40,781 bases of DNA from Planctomycetota bacterium (lineage in GTDB: Bacteria > Planctomycetota > Phycisphaerae > SM23-33). Position 1 is the first letter of the stretch, and each line of letters starts with the position of its first letter. The notes beneath the pieces are model-generated. The model saw nothing but the letters and a program-made list of their open reading frames with translations. It had not been told where the DNA came from and did no database searches. The stretch is taken from contig JAJRYB010000064.1 of assembly GCA_024275995.1 (NCBI GenBank), forward strand, positions 1-40,781. The letters are read 5' to 3'. The translations under genes and the position numbers were made by a program. Below are positions 1 through 8,103 of the stretch, one piece after another.

Positions 1-1338
1 CATGCCCGCGCCGATGCGGCGCATCGCTTCGACTACCTGGTGCTCGGTGATCTTCTCGCCGGTGATGTTTGCGGTGTGATGCCCGCGAGAGAGGAACTCG
101 AAAACCGGACTTTGATCCATCCAGCCCACGACACGGACCCGGTCTCTCAGGTCGTAGCGCCACAGGCCCGTCCAGTTGCTGAATACCAGGTAATATTCCC
201 CACCCGTCTCCAGTTCGTGAGGCCTGAGCACTTCGGCGTTATCCGATCCGTGCTCGTCGGCCGGGATGAACTCCAGCACGTTCGCGGTGATCTCGGCGAC
301 GCCGGCGGGAGTACCGTCGTCCATCGGAATTGAAAAACGCCCCTCGCTGGCGAGCAGCCCTATATCGCGCACCGGGACGACGCCGAACAGTTCACGAAGC
401 CTCGGCAGGTAAAGACCGAGCGTCCCGCCCGTCCAGTTGTTCAGGCACGCGACGTCCCAGAAGTGCCTCGGTAGCAGCTCGCCGTCACGACGGATACCTT
501 CCGCCATGCGCGCCGCCAGCGCACGATCGGGTTTGAATCGCAGGCGCGCCGCAAGGTGCGGGTCGATCCCGCCCGGCGGCTTGAGCGTTCCGTCCGCGAC
601 GTCGCGGATCAACTGTTCCGCCATCGCCTGGCCGGTCTCGATCATCTTGATCGTGCTGGAAGGATTCGCCGTGGTGATAATCCCGACGTTCCTGCCAAGC
701 CCGCAGCGCAGTGTGGTGTAATACTTCGTCGGCGCATCCGATACCGCCGAGACACCCGGAGGGATCACGTACATCCTCCGGACGATCCGTTTCTGAGTCG
801 CCGAGAGCAGGCCGCTGATCGCCCCGCAGGGCTTGCCTCTCGCCGTGAACTGCTCGTCCATCGGAGAAGAAATCGCCAGGATTGGTCGCAGCCACCCCTT
901 CGGATGATCGCGCAGCATCTTCAGGCCGAATATGTTCCATCCGCGGCGCATGTTGCGCAGGAACGTCGGCGTAACCGGAATGTGCTTGGGCCTTCCGGTC
1001 GTGCCGCTCGTCAGCGAGAACATCAGAACATCCTGTCCTTCCGGAAGCAGCGCCGTCGTGTCCCCGGCGATCACGCGATCGATGTACGTGCGGAAGCCTT
1101 CGTATCCCTGGATAGGCACCGCAGCCTTGAAATCCTCGTAAGAGTGGATGGAGGCGAAGTTGTGGTCCCGTCCGAAGGCGGTATTTTCATGGCTGCGCAG
1201 AAGCTTATCGAGCAGCTTGTCCTGCGTCGCCCGCGTACTCCTGTGCGCCTTGAAGAACGCCCGGATCTGCCTGGCGGCATGCCGACCGGCGATATACGCC
1301 ACGGGTCTCAGAATGGTTCGTGCGATGTCCACGCCCAC
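1..1338 (-). CDS. GH3-family acyl-adenylating enzyme (3' partial)
   Basis: Probable ATP-dependent acyl/carboxylate adenylating or amide-forming ligase of the GH3 superfamily, known from plant auxin-conjugating enzymes and with bacterial members of mostly unknown substrate. 446 codons are visible before the window edge cuts the C-terminus. The AMP-binding P-loop is clear at about residue 107 (FSLTSGTTGRPKHIPVT). Further on are a GH3-like GLLASEG segment and FSNWTGLWRYDLRDRVRVV, which resembles the GH3 tyrosine/aspartate nucleotide-contact region. I chose GTG at 1338 because GGAGG lies 10 bases upstream and the gene begins 2 bases after the hydrolase stop, so translation is probably coupled. 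GTG at 1332 is an alternative. The substrate is unknown; proximity to an acyl carrier protein cluster suggests an acyl chain, by inference only. Confidence 0.8.
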   Translation of the reverse strand, partial: MGVDIARTILRPVAYIAGRHAARQIRAFFKAHRSTRATQDKLLDKLLRSHENTAFGRDHNFASIHSYEDFKAAVPIQGYEGFRTYIDRVIAGDTTALLPEGQDVLMFSLTSGTTGRPKHIPVTPTFLRNMRRGWNIFGLKMLRDHPKGWLRPILAISSPMDEQFTARGKPCGAISGLLSATQKRIVRRMYVIPPGVSAVSDAPTKYYTTLRCGLGRNVGIITTANPSSTIKMIETGQAMAEQLIRDVADGTLKPPGGIDPHLAARLRFKPDRALAARMAEGIRRDGELLPRHFWDVACLNNWTGGTLGLYLPRLRELFGVVPVRDIGLLASEGRFSIPMDDGTPAGVAEITANVLEFIPADEHGSDNAEVLRPHELETGGEYYLVFSNWTGLWRYDLRDRVRVVGWMDQSPVFEFLSRGHHTANITGEKITEHQVVEAMRRIGAGM

Positions 1339-1340
1339 TG

Positions 1341-2369
1341 TCAGGCGACCTCCATCCTGTCCGGCGAGATGATCTCCGATTCTTCGATCGGTTCGTCGGC
1401 GAGGTTCCGACGGAAAAATGCGATAGTCCTCCGGGCGTACTGTCCCGGCTGGATTATCACCGACTGGTTGTGCTTGGCCTTTTCAACGATCCAGAGGTAT
1501 TTCGGACAAGGCGCCTGAGCGTACAGTATCTTCGTCTGGTCCGTTCGGATGTAGCTGTCCCTTTCCCCGTGGATGAAAAACACGGGTCTTGCCTGCATGT
1601 CCCGCAGCGCCTTGCGGACCGAGGGAAAACGGCAGGCGAGTTTTGGTTGCGCGAATCGCATCATCAGCCACAGCAAAAATCTCCAGAACGCGTCGGGATG
1701 GTTCTTATAGACGAGTTTTACGCGTGCGAAAATATACGCCCAGCGTTTCATCAGCGCCACGAGGGTCGTTTCCGTACTGAACGCCCCGTCGCAGATGATC
1801 GCCTTGATATTCGGATTACTGGACGCCGCCAGGATCGCCGCGCCCGCTCCGCGGGAAATACCGAACACCCCGATATCCGTCGACCTTCCTTCGCTGATCA
1901 GCGTACTTTCGACGTATGCGCACGCGCCGAGCACGTCGCCCAGATCCTTATCGCTGGGCCATTGCAGCGGACGGTACCTGCCCGGGCAACTGCTTTCGCC
2001 GTGGCCGCGAAAATCAAAGGTGAACACGTCGAAACCGGCGTCGATAAGAGGACGCGCATACCGGGCGCAACTGTGCATGTCCGAACCGTATTCGTGGCAA
2101 AAGACGACCGTGCCTTTGCGAACGATCTGGTTGGGCGTGCGAATGAACATACCGCGCAGGCTCGTGCCGTCGAAACCGCGGAACCGGACAACTTCGCCCG
2201 ATAGCGGTTGAAAGTCCAGCGGGCCCATCGACAGGGGCGGTGGCGTGTCCATGAAGATGTTAAGGCATATCCGCACGTACTTCGCCAGCAGGAGAACCAC
2301 GAACGTCAAAAGCGAGATGCACGTAATGGCAATGGCGGCCAGCGCCCAATGCCGTGTCAGCCAATCCAT
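1341..2369 (-). CDS. membrane-anchored alpha/beta hydrolase
   Basis: Predicted serine hydrolase of the alpha/beta fold, 342 residues. One hydrophobic segment (about residues 8-30) should anchor it in the membrane. The nucleophile elbow GISRG places Ser172; the acid is probably Asp271 in HGERDS and the base His300 in EKAKHNQS. HEYGSD at about 92-97 fits the oxyanion-hole strand turn. I chose ATG at 2369 since it gives a conventional N-terminus; the frame stays open to 2477 without further conserved sequence. It lies directly upstream of the GH3 gene, 2 bases apart, so the two probably form an operon. The pairing suggests making and cleaving of ester, thioester or amide bonds on a shared substrate, which is inference. 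Esterase, lipase and peptidase activities cannot be told apart from sequence. Confidence 0.8.
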   Translation of the reverse strand: MDWLTRHWALAAIAITCISLLTFVVLLLAKYVRICLNIFMDTPPPLSMGPLDFQPLSGEVVRFRGFDGTSLRGMFIRTPNQIVRKGTVVFCHEYGSDMHSCARYARPLIDAGFDVFTFDFRGHGESSCPGRYRPLQWPSDKDLGDVLGACAYVESTLISEGRSTDIGVFGISRGAGAAILAASSNPNIKAIICDGAFSTETTLVALMKRWAYIFARVKLVYKNHPDAFWRFLLWLMMRFAQPKLACRFPSVRKALRDMQARPVFFIHGERDSYIRTDQTKILYAQAPCPKYLWIVEKAKHNQSVIIQPGQYARRTIAFFRRNLADEPIEESEIISPDRMEVA

Positions 2370-2574
2370 GACCGCCAGGACGTGCAGGTGTTGTGCGGCT
2401 GGAATGATCAAGGTTGACGTTCTCCGGAACTCTAGGACGCTCCCGCTCAATGCGGAGAAGGTCCGCACGATTGACATTCATCGGATGGCGAAAGGATACG
2501 TCGATCACTGCCCGCAAATCAAGGGAAACGTGATTCGCCGCCTCCGCGCCACGAGGCGCCGTTGCGTGCGGTTC

Positions 2575-2603
2575 TTGACGGGGCTTTCGCGTGGACCTAG
2601 ACT
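2575..2603 (+). promoter_or_regulatory. sigma70-type promoter for the TPR gene
   Basis: The -35 box TTGACG (2575-2580) and -10 box TAGACT (2598-2603) are separated by exactly 17 bases. Transcription would begin near 2610, leaving a leader of about 37 bases before the ATG at 2647. A perfect palindrome overlaps the predicted start point. Confidence 0.55.
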
Positions 2604-2615
2604 TGTCCGGACAAG
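2602..2615. promoter_or_regulatory. 14-bp palindrome at the predicted start site (possible operator)
   Basis: CTTGTCCGGACAAG is a perfect palindrome that overlaps the end of the -10 box and the predicted transcription start. That is a typical repressor-binding position. No regulator is evident nearby. Confidence 0.4.
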
Positions 2616-2646
2616 GGTGCCGGACCCACGGAAAGGACCGATCGCA

Positions 2647-3903
2647 ATGAAGCACCGTCTGCGAACGGATACCGCGCGCATCGGCGCGTGTGTTATTGCC
2701 GTACTCGTTGCAGTAGCGGTCCCTGCCGATTTTGCCGCGGGGGCTGAACCGCCCCGTCACCCGTCCGCCTCGTCCGGACCGGCTACCAGCGCCCCGGCGC
2801 CGACAATAGTGGCAAAACCTCCCGACCAGTGGTTTCGCGATGAACTCGTCCAGGCCGTCGTCGCCGTCAACAAAAGGCAGTGGTCCCGCGCCAGGGCGAT
2901 ACTCGACAAGCTCAGGTCGCCCGAGAAGAATAATCCCCTGTATTTCCTTGTGACGGGATACTTTTACGCGATGTCGAACCGGGATGGTATCGCAACGGGC
3001 GCGTATCGCTACGCGCTGCACCTCGAAGAGAGACTTGCGGACGCTCATCTGCAATTGGCGCTGTCGTATCTGCGAACCCGTCGCAGCCGGGAGTCTCTGG
3101 CGTCGCTGGCGCTCGGTGCGCGCCTGGCGCCGGACGATCCTCGATTCACACTTGCCGAAGGTCTGGTCCACTGCGCCTTGGGAAACTGGGAGTTGGGCTT
3201 TGGGCGCCTGGAGCGTGCGAGCAAGGCGACCGGTCCTATCGGAAAGCAGGCGCGCGACGTTCTCAGAAGGCTCAAGGCGAGCGCTGAAACTCTGCAAGCG
3301 ATTGCCGCCCGCAAGGCTCCGCTGCAAGCCCAGCTCGCAAAACTAGCCGGACAAACGGAGGTCGCCAAGCGGGACGGGAAGGCCGCCCTCGATAAAAAAG
3401 AAAAACTGCGAGAGAGTTACGACGAGGATCGCGATGACGCCAAGCGGGATTTCCGCATCGAATATCGGCGCATCGAAGAAATCTACGTTCTGGAACTTCC
3501 ACCGGAATCCCTCAAGAGCACGAACCTCGGGGAATACGAACGCCGCGTAGGCGTCGCTCGGGGCAGGCGCAACGCCAGAATTCGCGAGGCGAAGCGCGGC
3601 TACGATCGAAGTCTCGCGGATATCGACGCCAAATATCGCGATCTCGTCAGCGATATTGATGCTCAAATCTCACTGCGAAAGCGTGAACTGAAGCGATATT
3701 CCACCGGTAAACTGCGATTGAGCGGGCAGATTCAACGGCTGGAACGAACCGAAAAACAGCGCCTCCGGATCGTGCTGCGCGATATCTACGTGGATTACAT
3801 GGAGATGCTTTCAGACCTGCCGAACCGGTTGGCCGATATTCGACCGAGGTCCTACCCGCCCGCAATACGCCCGACGACGATGCCTGCAACCATGCCCGGA
3901 TAA
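2647..3903 (+). CDS. exported TPR and coiled-coil protein
   Basis: 418-residue protein of unknown specific role. It has a signal peptide (residues 1 to about 32, hydrophobic core ACVIAVLVAVAVPADFAAGA), then a Pro/Ser/Ala-rich linker. About 70-200 is helical with TPR character (LYFLVTGYFYAMSNRDG, LADAHLQLALSYLRTRRSRE, FTLAEGLVHCALGNWELG). A long, highly charged helical part rich in Arg, Lys, Glu and Asp runs from about 220 to 400 and probably forms a coiled coil. The frame is open upstream to 2245, but the signal peptide, the promoter at 2575-2603 and an AGGA-containing leader favour ATG 2647. TPRs suggest a periplasmic scaffold. It converges on the ketosynthase gene with 7 bases between stops. 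Confidence 0.75.
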   Translation: MKHRLRTDTARIGACVIAVLVAVAVPADFAAGAEPPRHPSASSGPATSAPAPTIVAKPPDQWFRDELVQAVVAVNKRQWSRARAILDKLRSPEKNNPLYFLVTGYFYAMSNRDGIATGAYRYALHLEERLADAHLQLALSYLRTRRSRESLASLALGARLAPDDPRFTLAEGLVHCALGNWELGFGRLERASKATGPIGKQARDVLRRLKASAETLQAIAARKAPLQAQLAKLAGQTEVAKRDGKAALDKKEKLRESYDEDRDDAKRDFRIEYRRIEEIYVLELPPESLKSTNLGEYERRVGVARGRRNARIREAKRGYDRSLADIDAKYRDLVSDIDAQISLRKRELKRYSTGKLRLSGQIQRLERTEKQRLRIVLRDIYVDYMEMLSDLPNRLADIRPRSYPPAIRPTTMPATMPG

Positions 3904-3910
3904 AGTGCGA

Positions 3911-5197
3911 TTACTCGCAGGCGGTGACGATCAACGTGTCATTCTGGCCGCCGAAACCAAAACTGTTGGACATGCACACCTTGACGTCGGTTTTGCGTGG
4001 CTCATTGGGAATGTAGTCCAGGTCGCAGTCCGGATCGGGGTGATGGTAGTTCGTCGTCGGTGGAAGAATCTGATCGCGAATCGCCAGTACGCACGTGATC
4101 AGTTCCGTTGCGCCCGCGGCTGCGATCAGGTGCCCGATCATACTCTTGATGCTGGAGACGGGGACCTTCCCGGCAAGTGCGCCGAAGACCGCCTTGAGAG
4201 CCCGCGTCTCGACCTGGTCGTTCTGCTTCGTACCGGTCCCATGTGCGGATATGTAATCAATATCCGCCGGCGAAAGGGCGGCGTCCTGAAGGGCGACCGT
4301 CATGCTGCCGGAGGCGCCCTGCCCTCCAGGGTCCTGGTCCGTGATGCGGAACGCGTCGGCAGACGATCCGTACCCGACGATCTCGGCGAGTATTTTCGCG
4401 CCTCGCGCCTTTGCGAACTCGTACTCCTCGATAATCAGGATGCTTGCGCCTTCGCCCAGAACGAACCCGTCCCGCGTCAGATCGAACGGGCGGGAAGCGC
4501 CGGCGATCTCGTCGTTCCGCGTTGACAGGGCGGTCAGGCGATTGAAGCCTGTCACCCCGAAGGGATGGATCATGCTGTGAGCCCCACCGGAAATCATTAC
4601 GTCGGCGTCGCCGCGGCGAATCTGTAATGCCGCCTCGCCTATCGCCTGCGTGCTGGCGGCGCAGGCGGTCAACACGTTGAACGCCGGTCCCCGCACGCCG
4701 AACTCCGACGCCAGGTGCGCGAGCACCATGTTGGATTCCTGCTCGGTCTCGCGGTGCAGGTCCATTCGATCTTTCGCCAGAGCGGCCCACTTGCGGGTGT
4801 TGATCTTTCCGTCTTCCCACGCGTCGATCATCAGTGACGTAAAATTGTCGAAATCCAGGCTGCCCTCGCCCGATCCAAGGTATATCCCCAGACTTCTCGG
4901 GTCCAGTGCGTCACATTCAGCCAGGACGGACTGTTTCCATGCCTGCAACGCCGCGCCGAGGGCGAACTTGCAATGCCTACCGGCGTGACGGTGCTTCGTC
5001 GTATCGGGCATATCCTGCGACAGGTCGTAACCCTTGACCTGGGCTGAGAAGGTGGACGGAAACGTACTCGCGTCAAACAACTCCGTTTTACTGACCCCGC
5101 TCCTGCCCGCAAGCAGCGCCGACCACGTGTCTTGGACGTTGTGGCCAAGCGGGTTGACCGTGCCCATACCGGTGATGACGACTCGTCTTCTGTTCAT
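3911..5197 (-). CDS. beta-ketoacyl-ACP synthase, FabF-like, complete catalytic set
   Basis: Condensing enzyme that would extend an ACP-bound acyl chain with malonyl-ACP in the cytoplasm; 428 residues, a usual KAS II length. The nucleophile is Cys179 in VLTACAASTQ, with His319 in ISAHGTGTKQND and Lys351/His356 in SIKSMIGHLIAAAGA. The C-terminal NSFGFGGQN loop is also present. The start is ATG 5197, which overlaps the TGA of the preceding ketosynthase-like gene in an ATGA arrangement, so the two are translationally coupled. It is the last gene of the ACP-FabZ-KS-KS operon. Substrate length or identity cannot be read; a primary fatty-acid role and a specialised acyl product are both possible. 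Confidence 0.9.
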   Translation of the reverse strand: MNRRRVVITGMGTVNPLGHNVQDTWSALLAGRSGVSKTELFDASTFPSTFSAQVKGYDLSQDMPDTTKHRHAGRHCKFALGAALQAWKQSVLAECDALDPRSLGIYLGSGEGSLDFDNFTSLMIDAWEDGKINTRKWAALAKDRMDLHRETEQESNMVLAHLASEFGVRGPAFNVLTACAASTQAIGEAALQIRRGDADVMISGGAHSMIHPFGVTGFNRLTALSTRNDEIAGASRPFDLTRDGFVLGEGASILIIEEYEFAKARGAKILAEIVGYGSSADAFRITDQDPGGQGASGSMTVALQDAALSPADIDYISAHGTGTKQNDQVETRALKAVFGALAGKVPVSSIKSMIGHLIAAAGATELITCVLAIRDQILPPTTNYHHPDPDCDLDYIPNEPRKTDVKVCMSNSFGFGGQNDTLIVTACE

Positions 5198-6507
5198 GAC
5201 TGGTATCGTTTCAGAACACACGCCCCACTCTGTCCGCCGACGCTGAATGCGCAGGATACGGCGTAGGTAAGCTGCTTCTCTCTCGCCTGGTCGGACAAAC
5301 CCAGTTCGCAATCTCCGGCGGGCGCCGAAAAGTTCACCGTCGGGGGAACCGTCTGGTGATACATCGCCAATGCGCCGGCGGCCAGCTCGACCGCACCGGC
5401 GCCGGCGAACATGCTTCCCATCGCACCGGTGATGGCGAAAGCGGGAATCTCCGCAGCCCGATCGCCGAGCGCGTCGCGCCAGCCCTGCGCTTCGCAGGCG
5501 TCCTCTGCCGGTACGCCCGTTCCATGGCAGATGATCAGGTCGATATCGTCCGGCGTGATACCGGCGTCACGGATAGCGCCTTCGACTGCAAGGTCCAGCG
5601 ATCCGCAGGTCGGACGGGTCACGTCGAACCCTTCCGGATCGCAGGCGCCTGCGAAGCCCACCAGTTCCGCGTATATTTTCGCGCCGCGTTTCTCGGCGCA
5701 TTGAAGGTTTTCGAGGATCAGCAGCCCGCCGCCTTCTCCGATCACCGTTCCGTCGTGCTCGGCGTCGAAGGGTCTGCACGCCTCGGCCGGCGTGTCGTTC
5801 CTGCTGTTACAAAGGCGTTTAAGAAGCCCCTGGCGAAGCAGGCCCATCGGGTTCAACTTGCTTTCGGCGCCTCCGGCGATGACCGCCTCCGCCCCGCCGC
5901 GAGCGATCAGTCGCGTCGCTTCGCCGACCGCGAGATGGCTGGAAGCGGCGTCGCATGTAATCGTATTGCTGGGGCCTTCGGCGCCGTGAATGATTGTAAC
6001 GTGGCAGGCGAGCATGTTAGGCAGATACTTGAGCAGCCAGAGAGGCGTCAGGTTGTCCATCCCGTGCGAACCCCAGAGCTTGAAATCGAATTTCCCGTCC
6101 ACGACGGCAGTGTTGACGGCAGAGCCCAATTCGTCCAGGTCCGAGCAGATCAACCCCGCTCCGATATTGCATCCGAGCCGGGAGGCCTGGATCGTCGTGT
6201 TCTCCGGATCGATGCCCTTCGTGATGATACCCGAATCGCGAAACGCAAGGTCGGCGGCGGCGACGGCGATCTCGATGTCCCTGGCCATCACCTTCACCGC
6301 TTTACGGTAATCGCGAGGGACGAACTTCCTTGCGGAGAAATCATCGAGTTCGCCGGCGACCTGGCTGTCGAACTCGCCGGCGTCGAATCGGGAAACGTTC
6401 CGCGTGCACGCCGCGGCGCCGACGAGGGCGTTCCAGAAGGCCTCGACACCCATTCCGACGGGCGTCACCGTTCCGATCCCGGTTATGGCGACGCGCTTCT
6501 CAGGCAT
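5194..6507 (-). CDS. ketosynthase-like protein lacking the second catalytic His and Lys
   Basis: Thiolase-fold beta-ketoacyl synthase homologue of 437 residues. It keeps the nucleophile Cys185 (TITCDAASSH) and the first His328 (IICHGTGVPAED). Where active enzymes have KxxxxH, seen as KSMIGH in the neighbouring KS, it reads TGAMGS, so Lys is replaced by Thr360 and His by Ser365. It still has GGQSG near the C-terminus. This is neither a normal KAS I/II set (Cys-His-His) nor a classical chain-length factor, which usually loses the Cys. It may prime, set chain length, or form a heterodimer with the complete KS downstream (inference). ATG 6507 overlaps the end of the FabZ-like gene by 8 bases, and its stop overlaps the next KS start. 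Confidence 0.85.
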   Translation of the reverse strand: MPEKRVAITGIGTVTPVGMGVEAFWNALVGAAACTRNVSRFDAGEFDSQVAGELDDFSARKFVPRDYRKAVKVMARDIEIAVAAADLAFRDSGIITKGIDPENTTIQASRLGCNIGAGLICSDLDELGSAVNTAVVDGKFDFKLWGSHGMDNLTPLWLLKYLPNMLACHVTIIHGAEGPSNTITCDAASSHLAVGEATRLIARGGAEAVIAGGAESKLNPMGLLRQGLLKRLCNSRNDTPAEACRPFDAEHDGTVIGEGGGLLILENLQCAEKRGAKIYAELVGFAGACDPEGFDVTRPTCGSLDLAVEGAIRDAGITPDDIDLIICHGTGVPAEDACEAQGWRDALGDRAAEIPAFAITGAMGSMFAGAGAVELAAGALAMYHQTVPPTVNFSAPAGDCELGLSDQAREKQLTYAVSCAFSVGGQSGACVLKRYQS

Positions 6508-6976
6508 CCGCCTTCTCCAGAAGAGGCGCAACCAGGCGCTCGAACTGGCCGGTGAAGACGAAATTCTCCTCGGGGAATTTCAGGCCCGCGAGGTTCTGAT
6601 CGACGTGGCTGAACATCAGGTTGACCTGCCCGATGACCTGTCCGTTCTTGCGGACGGTTCCGCTTGTCGCGGCGGCTTCGGGGGCAAGGTTCGTGATTTC
6701 CACTTCATAGGTGAGCTGGTCGCCGGGCCTGACGATATCGGTGAAGACGGCCTTGGATATCTTCGCCAACACGACTTTCTCTTTGAAGTCGCCCGCCTGT
6801 CCTACCAGGATTCCACCGGTCTGCGCGACACCCTCGATTATGAGCGACGCGGGCATGATGGGCTGCGCCGCCCAGTGATCGTGAAGATGTTCTTCAGCGA
6901 GGGAGACGTTCTTGATCGCCACCGCCCTTTTGCGAGGCTCGAACTCGATGAATTTGTCGATCCAGATCCAACGCAT
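6500..6976 (-). CDS. FabZ-like 3-hydroxyacyl-ACP dehydratase
   Basis: Hot-dog-fold dehydratase expected to convert 3-hydroxyacyl-ACP to enoyl-ACP; 158 residues. The catalytic pair is His34 in HLHDHWAAQPIMP and Glu48 in LIIEGVAQTGG. The canonical DHFPGxPxMPG segment is altered to DHWAAQPIMPA, so the substrate tunnel lip may differ. I chose ATG 6976 (MRWIWIDKF) since dehydratases of this type commonly begin this way; ATG 6997 and a TTG at 7048 are possible, and none has a strong Shine-Dalgarno sequence. It follows the ACP gene after 85 bases that include a hairpin, and overlaps the next gene by 8 bases. A second dehydratase lies at 7581-8075. Confidence 0.85.
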   Translation of the reverse strand: MRWIWIDKFIEFEPRKRAVAIKNVSLAEEHLHDHWAAQPIMPASLIIEGVAQTGGILVGQAGDFKEKVVLAKISKAVFTDIVRPGDQLTYEVEITNLAPEAAATSGTVRKNGQVIGQVNLMFSHVDQNLAGLKFPEENFVFTGQFERLVAPLLEKADA

Positions 6977-7011
6977 GGCGTTAATAATCCAACACATGGT
7001 GCCCGGCCGAA

Positions 7012-7043
7012 CGGAGCGGGCTTGCAAGGCCCCCGCAACTCCG
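7012..7043 (-). other. intercistronic hairpin between ACP and FabZ-like genes
   Basis: Two stacked stems: CGGA/TCCG outside and GCGGG/CCCGC inside, with a short AAC bulge and an 11-base loop. There is no T tract, so it is not a classical terminator. It could adjust relative expression of the abundant ACP and the enzymes downstream, for example through RNA stability (inference). Confidence 0.3.
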
Positions 7044-7061
7044 CTCAAAGGTTCGTCGGCG

Positions 7062-7448
7062 TTATCCGAGCTTGCTCTGGACGTATTTGACGATCGTCTC
7101 GACCGTAAAGAGGTCCATCATCTTGCTGATGTCCGGATCCTTGTCGAAATCGCCGAATTCCACGTGCGGCATGCGCGCCTTGACTTCGGCGAGACCGGCC
7201 TCGGTAAGCCTGCCGTCCTGCACGAACTCGGGGTTGTTCAGGACATTGTCCGGAACCAGCTCGCCACGCGGAATCTTGATATCGAAAGCCTTTTCCAGCT
7301 GAAAGGTGATATCCAGGAAGTCGATGGACTCGGCGCCAAGATCCGACGAAAGCTTCGCTTCCGGAGAGACCTCCTCGTCGTCCACGCCAAGGGCTTCCAC
7401 CAGCACCTCGCGCACCTTGTCGAATACTTCCCCTTCGGTCATTGCCAT
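7062..7448 (-). CDS. long acyl carrier protein
   Basis: Carrier protein with the 4'-phosphopantetheine attachment serine at Ser41 in LGAESIDFLD, which corresponds to the usual DSL motif. The first half is a conventional ACP (VREVLVEALGVDDEEVSPEA, FQLEKAFDIKIPRGEL). At 128 residues it is about 50 longer than housekeeping ACPs, because an insertion of roughly 45 residues (about 70-112, including VEFGDFDKDPDISKM) precedes the final helix (FTVETIVKYVQSKLG). ATG 7448 is preceded by AGGAG at 10 bases. It is first in the operon, about 70 bases after a good promoter. The following genes (FabZ, KS-like, KS) would act on its acyl cargo. The insertion may be a partner-recognition element (inference). 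Confidence 0.9.
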   Translation of the reverse strand: MAMTEGEVFDKVREVLVEALGVDDEEVSPEAKLSSDLGAESIDFLDITFQLEKAFDIKIPRGELVPDNVLNNPEFVQDGRLTEAGLAEVKARMPHVEFGDFDKDPDISKMMDLFTVETIVKYVQSKLG

Positions 7449-7523
7449 TCGGTCCTGTCTCCTCTGCTGCCTCTGCCTGGGAGCAGGGCGCAATTTCTGT
7501 TACAATTAGCCATAAGACCCTTC

Positions 7524-7552
7524 TATATAGGAATTACCTTAACCAAAGTCAA
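7524..7552 (-). promoter_or_regulatory. promoter of the ACP-FabZ-KS-KS operon
   Basis: Read on the minus strand, TTGACT (7552-7547) is followed after exactly 17 bases by TATATA (7529-7524). Transcription would start near 7517, giving a leader of about 70 bases before the ACP start at 7448. The AT-rich stretch stands out against its GC-rich surroundings. Confidence 0.6.
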
Positions 7553-7580
7553 CTCTTACCTGACCACGATAGTACGCGAA

Positions 7581-8075
7581 CTACGAACCCTGCGCCGCCA
7601 GCGCCGCCGGGCCTCCGATAAGACTGAAATCCCGCTTCAAGCTCTCGATGATATCCCGATCGGAACCGGCCAGATACGCCTTGTCGTCCGCCAGGTTGAA
7701 ACTGCGCAGCTCCAGCCGTCCGGACACCGTCTGCCGCTCGCCCACGAAACCGACGCCCTTCACTTTTGCGCCGTTTCCGTCGATATTCATCGACTCGATC
7801 TCGCAACGGAGCACGTCGCCGGGCTGGACGAAACTGGCATATCGAACGTTGCGCACTGCAGAAAGGACGATAATACTCTTGCTGAAATCCTGTTGAACGC
7901 GGATCAGCCACGCCGCCGCCTGAACCATCGCCTCGATCATCAAAACACCCGGAAGGACCGGAAACGTCGGAAAATGGTCCGCAAGGTACTCCTCCGCCAG
8001 AGACAGCGCTTTGGTGGTGACGATGCGTTTGCCCAGTTCAATGGCCTTGATTTTGTCAACCAACTGGAATTTCAT
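7581..8075 (-). CDS. FabZ-like 3-hydroxyacyl-ACP dehydratase (second copy)
   Basis: Hot-dog dehydratase of 164 residues, closer to canonical FabZ than the copy at 6500-6976. The active site is His34 in LADHFPTFPVLPG and Glu48 in MIEAMVQAAAW. The C-terminal 30 residues are an extra helical tail (RDIIESLKRDFSLIGGPAAL). ATG 8075 is preceded closely by GGAG; a TTG at 8099 is less likely. It lies just upstream of the ACP operon promoter and so is probably a separate transcript. Two different dehydratases beside one ACP suggest either division of labour by chain length or separate pathways. The product may be a standard or specialised fatty acid. Confidence 0.87.
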   Translation of the reverse strand: MKFQLVDKIKAIELGKRIVTTKALSLAEEYLADHFPTFPVLPGVLMIEAMVQAAAWLIRVQQDFSKSIIVLSAVRNVRYASFVQPGDVLRCEIESMNIDGNGAKVKGVGFVGERQTVSGRLELRSFNLADDKAYLAGSDRDIIESLKRDFSLIGGPAALAAQGS

Positions 8076-8103
8076 AAGCTCCGCGCGTTCCCATTTCAAG
8101 TGG

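Noticed and set aside
2245-2646. Upstream extension of the TPR gene
   Set aside because: It overlaps the divergent hydrolase gene and the promoter; a proper signal peptide begins at 2647.
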